64,000 bases of DNA from the NCBI GenBank assembly GCA_038363925.1, contig JAQQWL010000010.1, positions 930,001 through 994,000 on the forward strand, in the 5' to 3' direction. The position numbers and the translations under genes were made by a program. The notes under the pieces are model-generated. The model searched no databases. It was not told the DNA's origin and worked only from the letters and a program-made list of their open reading frames with translations. The DNA is from Apiospora phragmitis. Lineage: Eukaryota; Ascomycota; Sordariomycetes; Amphisphaeriales; Apiosporaceae. Shown in pieces: positions 46,071 to 56,748 of this stretch (the first letter of the stretch is position 1; each line of letters starts with the position of its first letter).

Positions 46071-47796
46071 ATGTCGTCCAACATGACAGCCGACAACGAG
46101 GAGCAAGCACCTCTTCTGTTCGAAACGCACCTGTGTTGCAACGGAAATACCCCGCAAGAAGAGGAGGATCATGAGGATCGAAAGTTGAACGGCGTCCACC
46201 TGTGCCTCGCTATTGGCTTTCCCTATTTGGCCCTTCTCTTGGTCGCTATGGGTAAGGAAACACGCCTGTGTCCAGGCGGCTAATGTATCACTGATTCAAT
46301 GCCAGACGTGACCCTGGTGTCGACCCTCTCCGCTACCATGGCCGCCGCTTTCTCCGCACTGTCTCTGGTCTCCTGGCTTGGCTCGTCCTACCTCGTCGCC
46401 TCTGCCGTCGTTCAACCACTATGCGGGAAGCTGTCGGACATATACGGCCGCCGTTGTGGCTTCTTCGTTGCACTGACCATGTTCGGTCTCGGCAACGTTG
46501 CCTGCGGGATTGCACCACAGGCCTGGGTGCTTATTGCGGGAAGGATCATCGCGGGGCTCGGCGGAGGAGCGAGTAAGTAGCCACCTTGGTCTCATCCGTG
46601 ACATGACGGCTGACGGTGACCTGCTACCAACGGCAGTCAATTGCATATGTGCCTTTATCACCACGGATCTCGTACCGCTTCGGCAAAGGACCGTGTGGTC
46701 GGGCATTGCCGATGTTGTATGGGCTGTAGGAATCGGTCTGGGTGGTGTGGTCGGCGGCCTAGTGAACGACTGGGTTGGTTGGCGCTGGGCATTTCTCGGC
46801 GCGATCCCGATCACCCTAGTCGTGGCAATAGGAGCAAGCGCCACTCTGACTCTCCCACAGCAGACACACGGAATCTCTTCAGAAGGTCAATCGGGCAAGC
46901 TTGATCTCCTGGGCGCCGCGACTGTCACTGGAGCTGTTACATGCCTGACTGTGGGTCTTGCCCTGGCTGAGCAAGGCAGTGTCGTATTGACGTCGGGGCT
47001 ACTGGTTGTATCACTCCTCCTCACAATTTGCTTTGTTTACGTGGAAAACGCACCGTCAACACCCAACCCAATCATGCCCCTGTACCTCCTCAAAGATCGC
47101 AGCATCTCGATGGCCTGTCTGTCAGGCTTTTTCGTGGCAGGTTCCATGCACGGCCTTCTTTATTACGTCCCCTTCTTAATTCAGGTCAGGGGTTTCCGTG
47201 CATCCGAAGTTGGTGTACAGATGCTTGGCGAGCTTGTAGGCGCATCCGTCGGTTCGCTAGCGACGGGGATTGTCATCAAGACCTTGGGGGGTTACAAAGC
47301 CGTGAAGCCGGTTGTATTCCTGCTCTATCTTGTCGCCCCCTGCGGTTTCATGCTGAGCGATCTGGACACGAGCCCTTGGGTCACGGTGGCCATCTTGGGC
47401 GCCATGGGAGCCGGCTTTGGCAGTGTGTTGACGGTGCTTCTGATCTCGGTTTTGTCGCTGACGGAGCGACACGTTCAAGCTACAGCAACCAGCATGTTGT
47501 ATTCCACTCGTCAAACCGGTGCCGCATGCGGCGTCGCAAGCTCAGGCATCATCCTGGGGTTAGTTACGGCGGCCCATGCTGGCCACCAGCCCGTGGATCT
47601 GCCCAATATCGCGGAGCAATGTGACAGGTATCTGTTCCCAGGCCCCAATCGTCCCCGAATATGCGTCGTTTATGGCGATGGATTACACCAAGTATTCCTT
47701 TTCACGGCCATTCTCGGCCTCGTTGGACTAATCTGCAGCTTCATGATACGCAGCAAGTCACTTACGTCACAGCGAGGTGATACCGTTGGTGCTTGA
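46071..47796 (+). CDS. MFS transporter, DHA2-like, probably 14 membrane segments
   Basis: Exons 46071-46251, 46306-46572 and 46637-47796; introns of 54 and 64 nt. Encodes 535 aa. A polar N-terminal tail with an acidic LL-type stretch (EEQAPLLFE) is followed by hydrophobic segments throughout. MFS motif A is GKLSDIYGRRCG between segments 2 and 3, then GRIIAGLGGGAIN across intron 2, RQRTVWSGIADVVWAVGIGLGG and WRWAFLGAIPI. These match the DHA2 drug/proton antiporter and vacuolar basic amino acid transporter group. The start ATG 46071 is the first after the T-rich leader; the frame extends upstream only to non-ATG codons. Sitting between the monooxygenase and tyrosinase, all on the plus strand, it may move phenolic substrate or product (inference). 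Confidence 0.9.
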
Positions 47797-48618
47797 ACGA
47801 TGGTCTTTTGGCACAGCTACCTTTCAAAAGTACTGGGATTTAACATTGCTTGAGGCACTGGAGGATGCCATGTCATTCGGCTAGGGATCTGAGAATTTTC
47901 GTGGCGAGTTGATTTGAAGCCTGGAAGGTCTATGAGCAGCTACTGCTGACATACCCCAGAATTAATGCAACATTTCGTCCCGCATTCCTGCAGATCGCCT
48001 TTCTGGTTCTACACGTTGTTCTACACGTTGTCTTGGGAGGGTATCTCCCGTAGACTGTGTAGCAGCGGCAAGGCTTCAGGTTTCTATAGAACCATTCTTC
48101 CCTGGTTTATGGAACGCTAGCGAAGCTCAGCTTCTTGATTATATTATATCAAAATCAAAGATATCGTCGCAGTATATAACAAGGGTAAAGCCCCTTATTG
48201 TGACTAGCGTGGTCCGCTAGTCAGTCTCTTATATATATTTATCTTTCTTCTTTTTCCTTTTTCTTCTTCTCTAGTTTCTTTGATTCGATACCACGGTAAG
48301 GGCGCCTGGGCAGAAATCGAGACTCACATATAAGAAACTCTCAAATTCTGTAACTCAGAAGAAGCCTGTTGTATATATATAGAGCCATACGGCAGTTCTC
48401 TTTTATCAGACCTGCTTCTAGAAGTATTCGACCCCATACTCTCACCTATACTGCCTTCTGCTGCTCGCGTTGATACGAAAGACATCCTGTGCACCAATCC
48501 TTGATCCTCAATTTACAGCCACCGAACCCGTCTGGACCGCAACCTGGACATCCATCTAAACCAATCACTACCAAGCTCTAAGTCCTTTCGCGTGCCTTCT
48601 GCCAGTCTATACGTCAGG
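47797..48618. other. Intergenic region with possible old LTR-type remnant
   Basis: Contains a direct repeat (TTCTACACGTTG twice, about 48008-48032), a hairpin with perfect 9-bp arms TGACTAGCG/CGCTAGTCA (48201-48223), TATATA sequence and a long CT-rich tract (48240-48290) followed by GATTCGATACCACGG. These features together resemble part of a retroelement LTR, but I found no ends or duplication. It also serves as the tyrosinase upstream region. Confidence 0.35.
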
Positions 48619-51245
48619 ATGGATCTAATTCAAGCGCTCAAGGATGCAACTGATGCCGGCATTGTCAAGGGCCTGAAAGACATTTCGGGCGTCAAGCATC
48701 GTCTTGACATTGATGTTATGATTCGGGACCAGCCTGACACTTTCAATCTCTTCATCCTGGCTCTTGACAAGATGCAGAAGCCTGACTTTCAACCTCGTGG
48801 ACTGCGATACGCAGAGATCTCCGGTAATTTCACCCCTTTATCCAACCAAGACTTGTGTTTGACACGGACGAAGGAATCCATGGCATACCCATGAAACTAT
48901 GGGATGGGGTGCCCGGTAAGGTAAACATGGCTGGAGGTGACCTTGCGGGTATTGTCATCACTCCAGGTCCACGTTCCCAGTCTGGCATCGGCCTTACGTG
49001 GGTCTACTCGAGGTATGCTTTAGATTATTTCACCCAAGCAGATTGCATCATCTTCTGACTCGATACCTACAGCAAACCCTCTTCATCACCATGGTGGAAC
49101 TTGCCAGACAGTGGAATACGACGGAGAACAGGGAAAAATATCATCAGGCTGCCCTCGAGTTCAGAATGCCGTATTGGGACTACTACCGTCCAAGGGGCCC
49201 CCGAGTCAACTTTCCCGGCATCATTAAGAACGGAATGACGTCCTTCGCCTACGACTACTCTTGCCCCATTGCTTTCACAGTGGACAAGATCAATGTGCGC
49301 GCTGCTCCGGACGACAAATGGATGGCAATGGGAAATCCTCTCCATCATTGGGATTTCGAGAAGGACTTCGTACCCGAGAAGGATTGGGTCAGCACCAAAG
49401 CTTTCGTCCAAGATGAGGTACGTAAAGAGTTCCTTACAGAAGCAGAGTTCTGACCATTATAGCTCCTGTACGCCAGGAATAGGACCACCCGCTACCCATT
49501 ACCAGGGAAGGGCAAGACGCCTAGTCCTACAACGGAATCCGAGACGCTGCTCAACCAGGTGCTCAACGCTCTGCGCATGGATTCCAACCGCCTTGCACAG
49601 GCCTTTCTGTTGGATGAGGCTTATAATGAGTACGATGTGTTCGCATCCAACGAGAGCCGCAAGGAAGGCTACACGAGCAACACGGACGCAGGGAGATACA
49701 TGGACGAGAAGGCATCAGGGTCCCTCGAATCTTTGCACAACCTCTACCACGGCCTTATTGGGGGAAACCCCAAGATCAAAAGGGGAGACAACGACGAAAT
49801 TATCGTTGGTGGCGGCGGAGGGCATATGTCGCAAATGAGCACTGCGGCATTCGACCCCGTTTTTGTGAGTACTGCCCGTCAGCTGGCACTCATATTACCT
49901 ATCCAAGTCCTGCTCGACTAATCTACATTATGACTGACTGCCTACTTAGTGGATGCACCATGGGTAAATATTAATCGAGCGCTTTTGAAACATCGTACAA
50001 GTTGTCCTCCTACTAATGAAGTTGTCTCAGTCAAGTGGAGAGGCTTGCCTCCATCTGGCAGGCTATCCACCGAGACGAGGAGCACAGCTGGCTCAAAGAG
50101 GCCTCTGATCGTGAACTCGCTCTCTTCCCGTTTCGCCAGTCACCAGGCATAGCCGCTGAAAACATGTGGAAGGCAGACATGTTGAGGGACCACGAGACTC
50201 TCGGATACACGTACGACAACGTCCAGGGAACCAAAGAGGAGATCCGAAATAGGTTGAAGGATATGTAAAACTGGTCCATCTACGACCCTGACAGCCGCCG
50301 CGACTGTGAAGTCAAGGCGCCGGCCAATAGTGAGTCTCCTATTCTTCAACCACCCTTGAGGTTCAAGGCTGACTCTCATTTTCTTCACACCACAGTGGAG
50401 CCGATAGCTGTAGACAAAACGCCATTTTTTGCACCTTTGATTGAAGAACCGCCGATCCTCAGTGGCCAAGCACCTGGAGACAAGCTGCTATCAGGTGAAG
50501 AAAAACCAGGCCCTGGGAAACACTTGGCCGTATTCCACCCGAAGCACAACTCGAGAGAGTGGTACATAGACAACATGGTGACGAGGTATGTGATGCATCT
50601 ATAGATGCGTATTGCATCGATCGAGATGTCCTGGATACTAACTACTTCGGGCAGACAATTTTTCAACGGCACCTTCTCCGTCTTCTTCTTCATCTTCACC
50701 GAAGAACACGGCGCCGCGCCCGACACGACCCACGACGCGTTCCAGGCGCCCGCTCTTGTGGGCGTGCACCACGTCTTCACCGCGCCCGCCGAGGTCTGCG
50801 ACAACTGCGGCGACCACGCGGCGGCCGCGACCCTCGTGGAGACGACGATCCCCATCACTTCGATGCTGATCGACTTCAGAGCTCAACAGGTTATCCGCAG
50901 CCTCGAGCCGGAAGATGTGAAGCCCTTCCTCACGAAGCGCCTTAAGTGTAAGATCTGTACAGTAAGTCGAGCATCACTTTTTCTTGGTGGGAAGATAGTT
51001 GTGTGTGGCTGATACAGACGAAACAACAGGCCGACGGCATGCCCTCCGATCCCCGTGCCATGGCTGGGGACGCCACATTCAAAGTAGGGATCAGCACCAA
51101 GTGTATCGAAGACGGACAGGTCTCCTACGCTCGGTATGCAGACATCATCGATTCCATTGTGGGCTCGGCACCCGCAACTTGCAGTGCCGTCGCTGCTCTC
51201 GGGGATCGTCTCGGGGGTGCTACTAGAGTGTTTGGTTCAGGCTAG
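48619..51245 (+). pseudogene. Tyrosinase (type 3 copper polyphenol oxidase), with frameshift and in-frame stop
   Basis: Nine exons: 48619-48823, 48874-49012, 49073-49417, 49463-49864, 49950-49963, 50031-50329, 50396-50585, 50655-50961, 51018-51245; about 709 aa if intact. Copper A site: IHGIP, the Cys-x-His thioether type motif in GYCHHS, and TFPVWHRPY. Copper B site: GGGHMSQ and FDPVFWMHHGQVERLASIWQ, encoded across a 14-nt microexon. The C-terminal domain (NMEPIAVDKTPFF, HNSREWYIDN, NGTFSVFFFI, CKIC) is that of pro-tyrosinases that shield the active site. Defects: one base appears missing near GGG 48947-48949, between WDGVPG and GYCHHS, and TAA at 50266-50268 replaces an expected Tyr in KDM-Y-NWSIYD. 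Both might be sequence errors; the stop could alternatively be skipped by a 66-nt intron starting GTAAAA there. It would oxidise phenols and catechols to quinones. Confidence 0.85.
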
Positions 51246-51498
51246 ACCAGTCTTTGAAGAAGTATTACGTTAGTGCCGCAGTCTCTCCGCGTTTACAAGG
51301 TGAATGAGGCATTGCAATGCACTGGGATTTCATTCGCTTGGAGAGGTACCAAAGATGTGGGCGTTAAGAGTATAATCCTTGTATCTTAAGTCTACCACAC
51401 TCATTATGAATCTATAAACCCTATAAAGGCTCAAGAAAGGCTACACCTAGGGGGAAAGGGGGGTCAGTAAACAAATGGCAATATAACGAACTATTATA

Positions 51499-51720
51499 CT
51501 ATACTCTTATGCTAGGCTCCAGACGACGCTCCTTCTCGCCGAAAACACAGCCTTTACATGTCTTGCCGTTTGCCGCGCAGGACCCGTCCGTGGTCGTGTT
51601 CCCCGAGGCAGGCGGATCGCCGCCACCGGTAGAAGTGCAAGCGCCGAACGGGGACTGGCAGCCAGCGTCGCAATGGGCCGAGGTGGCGCCGCACCAGCCC
51701 CCCAAGGAACATCAGGCGCC
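51499..51720 (-). pseudogene. CBM18 (hevein-like) chitin-binding gene relic
   Basis: On the minus strand the frame reads CSLGGWCGATSAHCDAGCQ then a Gly/Ser/Thr linker and GSCAANGKTCKG. This matches the end of one hevein-type chitin-binding module, a linker, and the start of the next, as in fungal multi-CBM18 proteins such as chitinase-like or lectin-like proteins. The codon before the first visible cysteine is TGA, where the CCS motif would need a second Cys codon (TGC or TGT). Upstream and downstream sequence is unrelated. It is therefore a fragment, not a gene. Confidence 0.7.
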
Positions 51721-52037
51721 TAAGGATGAGCCTAGGTATATTTTCTTAGGATAGTAATGGGTGATGTACCCGTTCCTTCTGTCTAGAAACCCATTTTTCG
51801 ACTTGGTGCTGGGTTATTTACATTGCCTCGACCTCATTGCAGTGTGAGAAGTCCCATAGGCTAGAATCAGATTTCTGAACGTGCCAATCGCGGACATTGA
51901 AACGAGATTTTAACCTAATTTACTCACACTATCTTCGACTTTGAAAGATGAAGACCTGTCACGGACTAGCTACCACCTGATTAATCAAGTAGTGCATATA
52001 ACGTGTAAACTCGGTATGTGAAGAAAGGATTAAAAAA

Positions 52038-52148
52038 ATTCACCAAACGAGTTACGGTCACGCATGAAGAATGTGCAACGTAAGAAGATGAAGACTCGGT
52101 CCGGGGTGAATCATCAAACCCCGTCAAAAATTGCAAATCGTATTCATC
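52038..52148 (+). repeat. Dispersed direct repeat, copy 2
   Basis: Matches 39723-39830, same orientation, about 85% identity; begins ATTCACCAAACGAGTTACGG. Compared with copy 1 it carries more A/T at variable positions (for example ATGAAGAATG versus ATGGAGGATG), compatible with mild RIP or simple decay. Confidence 0.75.
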
Positions 52149-52370
52149 ATCTCGCAGGCCCAAGCGTTGCCGCCGGTAGTCTCATCCAGCGCACGCATGG
52201 CGCGGTTCCAAACAAGCAAAGCAAAGGAGAGAGAGAAAAAAAAGGAAACGGCTCTTCTGGCCAGCGTTCAAATCTTGAAAAGACACAAAAAGAAGAGGGG
52301 AGGAAGCAAAAAAACAGACTACATGGGATTGGTCGCCCGCCCCCCTTTCCTCTCCCTAAACTTGATGTTC

Positions 52371-53498
52371 TTAGTGCTGTTGCTGCTGCTGCTGCGGCGG
52401 CAAGTCGACCAGCTCGATCCCGCTGTTGTTGTTGTTGCTGTCGTTGCCGCCGCGGCGGAACCAGGGGAACCCGGGGAAGTGGTTTCGGAACGACGCAGCG
52501 AGGCGGACCAGGCCGAGCACGAGGAAAAAGCCAAGGATGGTGCCGACCGTGATGATGACGTACATCATCGTGTTCTTGTCCCATCCGCCGCTTCCACCAG
52601 CGTTCACATCAGTGCTGGGCGTTGCCGCTGGCGAGACGGCAACGCCCCCAGCACTGCTGGTGGTGTTGGTTCGTGCATCTACCACGAACTGCGGCTCGTC
52701 CAGCAGGGTCACCACCGAGGTGGTCGGAAAACATCTGTACATGGACCGGGCCGGCGTCCCGGTCCAGAGGTACGTTCCGCAAGCGGGGAAGTCGGTGTAG
52801 GTGCTATATTACATATTCAAGTCAGCCAGTCAGTCCCATAATAAATAGTGAATTATGAAATGTGTTTTAGACAAGGTAATAGAAGAAGAGCTCGAGAAGT
52901 ATGAGGGGGGAAAAAGGGAGGTTAAATCACTTACCAGCAGCCGGCGGCGGTGTTGGCCTCGTCGCAAGACCCGGCGACGACGGCGCTATAGTCCACGCAG
53001 ACCGAAAACAGCGGCGAGTTTGTGCCCGAAGCACAGCGGACGACGTGCGCCTCGTTGGTGGCGCAAGCAAAGCCCTCGTTGTATGTCCAGGGGTAAGCTA
53101 TTTAATAAATATTGTTAGCCCTCAGTCCTCAGTCCTCAGTTTCAGTTCCCTATCTGTCTCAGAGTAGAATGATGCTTTGCTAGGACAAAAACAACATGAG
53201 AAGCGACGCATAACGGAGTTCAAGTAGACGAGAAACTTACAAGAGACGCCGGAGACCCAACCGCAAGTCTTGGTATTCGGCCAGGTGTTGGTGGTGGTGG
53301 CGGCGGCAGCGGCGGCGAGGAAGACAGGGGCGGAGGCGGCGGCGAAGGCGACGGCGGTCTCAGAAGCAGGGGTGGGGCAGGGGCAGGGGCGGCGGCGGCG
53401 GGGGAGACGGATCCAGTCTCGCGAGGCACCCAGAGGGCGCGCTCGCCCATCGCCATGGTGACGATGGCCACCAGAAGCAGGGCCAGGATCTTGTTCAT
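52371..53498 (-). CDS. Secreted/single-pass membrane glycoprotein with Cys-rich ectodomain
   Basis: Exons 53498-53241, 53097-52935 and 52803-52371; introns of 143 and 131 nt (GTAAGT donors). About 284 aa. A signal peptide (MNKILALLLVAIVTMAMG) is followed by an Ala/Pro/Thr-rich stretch. The Cys-rich ectodomain (TCGWVSGVSSYPWTYNEGF, CATNEAHVVRCASG, VCVDYSAV, GSCDEANTAAGCC, FPACGTYLW, YRCF) precedes a membrane helix (MMYVIITVGTILGFFLVLGL) and a short cytosolic tail ending in polyglutamine. This architecture is common among unnamed fungal surface proteins. Exon 1 needs one extra base inside a C/G-rich run near 53374-53377 for the signal peptide and the ectodomain to share a frame; lengths then add up exactly. 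Function unknown; possibly a wall-sensing or adhesion protein. Confidence 0.7.
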
Positions 53499-53598
53499 GA
53501 TGTCTGCTAGGCATGAGTGAGTATTAACTGAGGCGTGCATCGTGGGCAGCAGCATTAAATGCACTTACAGGCCGAAAATCCCTTGAGAGGGAGAGAGA

Positions 53599-53635
<37 letters not shown>

Positions 53636-54324
53636 TGTGTGTGTGTGAATATATATGATTCCAATATCAAAGATCAACGTGTGAAGTCAGGGGCGCAGTT
53701 GGTTGGTATCAATGATATTATTTCTCAGAGGTTTGCAAAAGTAAACAGAGTGACTGAAGTTCGTTTTTGCGCGCCAGTGTGTGTAAGTTGAATCGAGCCT
53801 AAAGCACAATATCTACAATGAAAGCTCCCAGTGAGAGCAATGGCTCAACTGTGACCTACGCAGTGCTATTCACTGCGAATCAGTGTTGTGGCCAAACAAG
53901 ACCGCTAAGTCATATCGCCTGAGGCGCCTGAATAAGGCACGCTCACCCAGCGGTCAACCGTAAAGCTCCCACTGAGCGTCGCCGACCATTAGAGCCATAA
54001 ACCACCTGAGCTGCTTTAAGCAAGGCCCTGTATGCGAAGGCATCACTTCGATTGTAAGCATCAAAGCTCCTCGCGCTAGCGTAGAGATTGTCAGCACTCC
54101 AGGAGGCATGTGTTTAAATCGGTAAACTGCTGTACAATGGCGGCACTATGATGTTCTGTGATGCACAAAGTGAGTTGACATCGGCAAAGAACGACTTTAT
54201 CCAAGCACACCTTGAGAGGTTCTGTCAGCTAACGTGTTGCTGCTCTCTTTCTAGGCCAGTCCTGCCAATTGCGGCGTACGCCAGCCAACACCTCACAGCA
54301 TTGAGCAATCGAGATTCATTTCTT
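53499..54324. other. Intergenic region with GA/GT microsatellite
   Basis: A (GA)n tract about 53590-53632 runs into (GT)n at about 53632-53647. Otherwise no coding potential or RNA gene recognised. Confidence 0.55.
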
Positions 54325-56083
54325 TCAAGACTTCTGCTTTTCCCTCACGAGCCCGGCGCCAAGTACATTCACCTGCTCTCCGTTGCTGGACAGTGTAGGT
54401 GTCGGCAGAGCTTGCTGCGACTCCGAGTTTTTCGGTTTCTTCCTCACAAGGCCCCCACCCAGAGTGTTTATAGGAGGTGCTGCTTCGCCAGGGCACGAAG
54501 AAGCCTCCTCGCCATCCGCTGCCGTGCGCTTTCGCTTAACCATGCCCGACAGGTTGTTAATGGCAGTGCCTGTTGTTGTCGTTGCCCCGCCGCCGTCGCT
54601 ACTCGCCTCCGGAGGTAGCACAGGATTCGGTCGGCGCCCCACAATATCCAGACTCCAGCGCTCGCCGACGTTGACCTCATTGATCCACCGGGCGGTGCTT
54701 GCGAGCGCCTGCTTCACGGAGCCGAACTCGAGGTGGAGCAGCAGCTCGACGGCGCGCTTGTAGCCCGAGTCGTCGAGGATGACCTGGCCCCGGCCCTCCT
54801 CGGGCCAGTAGTAGTGGGCGGTGCTCGTGTGCTTGGGGAAGTGGGCACGCTGGTGGGTTTTGATGCGTGGTGGGCGCGGAACAACGGGACCCTTGAGGAC
54901 CACTTTTTTCTTCTTCTGCTTCTTCTCCCTCGTCGCCTTTGAATCTGTCTCGCTGCGCTTTAGAGTTGCTGCAGCTGCAGCTGCACTAGCTGACCGCACA
55001 CCACCCTGTGCTGCATGAGATGCATCTGCAGCAGAGTGTGTAGGTCGAGAGGGCGGGTCAAGAACAAGCCAGATGAAACCGGTCAAGCGCCCACTAGAGC
55101 ATTCTTGACGGTGTGACATCAGCTCCCAGAATGTGTCGAGTGTTTTTGGTGTTGGCCATCCACCTGTCAGCCTTTGCCTTTGGGGCGTAGTTTCCTCCAG
55201 CTCATCTACGAAGCGGGCCTTTGGGTCGTCTGGGTACATGGGTATAAGACAGCGTGGGGGGGATGTTCTTTCCATACGTTGCGGGATCCGAGGTGTAAGG
55301 CGAGATGCGCTCCAGGGGATCTTTGAGGGTCCAGTTGTCCTTGGCTTTCTGGGTGCGAGGTAGCAGGAGCCGGGTATCATACTGCTCCAGACCCGGCACG
55401 ATCAGATAACCGTGTACCTGCTCCCACTCTGGGGTGCTCCCACCCGGCGGTTCTAGCAAGGGGTTAAGGACGCGACACCACCATCTCACTAGGCCCCGGT
55501 CGTCGAGGACATGTTTCCCGCCGTTCTTGACGCTTCCGGGGAAGATGTATTGTGACTGAGCTCGCGCGAATAGGTTGATGATGCACTGAATGTGTTTGCG
55601 CCGCCATTGCGCAACGAGGTACGAGACGAAGGTAGTTGTGACTTGCCGGATGGGCGAAAGGGTGCCCTGCGGGAGCTTCAAAAGATTGAGGTAGCCGGTC
55701 GAGTCGGCCTTGGACACGAAGATGATGGTGGAAAAAGAGGTCGTATATATGTACACTTCGAGGGCCAGCACGAGCACCTGCTCTTTGGATTCGGGGTGTT
55801 CGATCGAGACGGCCAGGAAGTGCTTCTCGCAGTATGTCTTGAGCGGCTTCCGCGGCCGCACCTCGACGGCCTCGGCGCCGTTCTTGGTGGTTTCGGTCGG
55901 AAGCGCGGGCGGGTTGTTCAGAGGTTCGGTCAGGGTGGGAGGCGTCGAGAGATGGTGGACGGCGAACTTGGCATGTTCGGGGAGGACCTGCGCGAGCTGT
56001 TCGACAAGGGCATTCTTCTTGGAATTGGGACTCGAGGCGCTGGCTTCGGGGCCGCCGCCCGTTGTCTCTGTTGGGTTCGACAT
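54325..56083 (-). CDS. RTT109: Rtt109 (KAT11) histone H3 lysine-56 acetyltransferase
   Basis: Single exon, ATG at 56083. Rtt109 acetylates histone H3 on K56 (with Vps75 or Asf1) during replication-coupled nucleosome assembly. Family features: KTYCEKHFLAVSIEHPESKE, LALEVYIYTTSFSTIIFVSK, ADSTGYL, YLVAQWRRKH, DDRGLVRWWCRVL, RCLIPMYPDDPKARFVDEL with the conserved DDP, and FWELMSHRQECSSGRLTGFIW. A run of seven G on the plus strand (55256-55262) shifts the frame between GKNIPP and RCLIPMY; removing one gives 585 aa with no other break. The C-terminus is lysine-rich (REKKQKKKKV) and ends in three copies of an N-x-L-x-G-x-V-[RK] motif. Divergent from mL57 with a 665-bp shared upstream region. Confidence 0.92.
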
Positions 56084-56748
56084 ATTTGGAGATCGGGATT
56101 GGAGTTGGGGTTATTTTCAAAGTATCAGAAAGAGAACCCATTCAATTTAAGTCATACTTAAGGTTGCGGAAACAGTCATCTAGACTGGTGTGAATACAAT
56201 TGACATGATGATGACTCCAGCTTCATACAGTCAGGCTCAAACAGCACACATTTTCAATATGGATCAGGACCAAAGGGGACGTGGTGGCTCAGACTCTAGT
56301 CCGTCATGCTTCGACTCGACGCAATGCTCAAGCAGTGGACGCGCTCCCCGATTGGCGATTACCGGCATATTGCCCAAACCCCCTAAGCTTGAGCTCCGAC
56401 AAGGTAAATCAATCGACAGGGGGGTTGCGGCCAGTAGCGCGAATTTAATACTTGCAGCTCAATAGCGTTGTGGCGCGAATCTCAAGTATCGAAAATGCAC
56501 GTCCCCACGTGACAGCGCACCCAATCCAATCGCAGGAACAGTAGCCGCTTCTTTTGGTCCCTCAATTGAATTATCGCTGGTGACTCCAGAAAATTTCCCA
56601 ATCGCCAGCTCCAGCCACAAAAACCACCGGTGCCGATTCGCAACCACCAAGACTGCCATTGCCTGGGACGATTTGGCTACCAAGTTGTTGCCAGCCGTCT
56701 CCATTTTGTCCTGTTTCTTTTCTTTTCAAGCAGACTTGGCAGATCGCA
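56084..56748. promoter_or_regulatory. Divergent upstream region, Rtt109 / mL57
   Basis: 665 bp between two divergent start codons. No coding sequence recognised. A CT-rich tract (56700-56727) lies just before the mL57 start, as in many fungal promoters. Confidence 0.45.

Larger units (their letters stand above)
51246..52370. other. Intergenic region with chitin-binding relic and dispersed-repeat copy 2
   Basis: Between the tyrosinase end and the membrane glycoprotein stop. Holds the CBM18 relic (51499-51720) and repeat copy 2 (52038-52148). A poly-purine stretch (52216-52320) shows nothing coding. Confidence 0.5.

Noticed and set aside
52131..52841. Plus-strand open frame of 236 codons
   Set aside because: Overlaps the repeat copy and the opposite strand of the membrane glycoprotein exon 3, which has a membrane helix, cysteines and matching splice sites.
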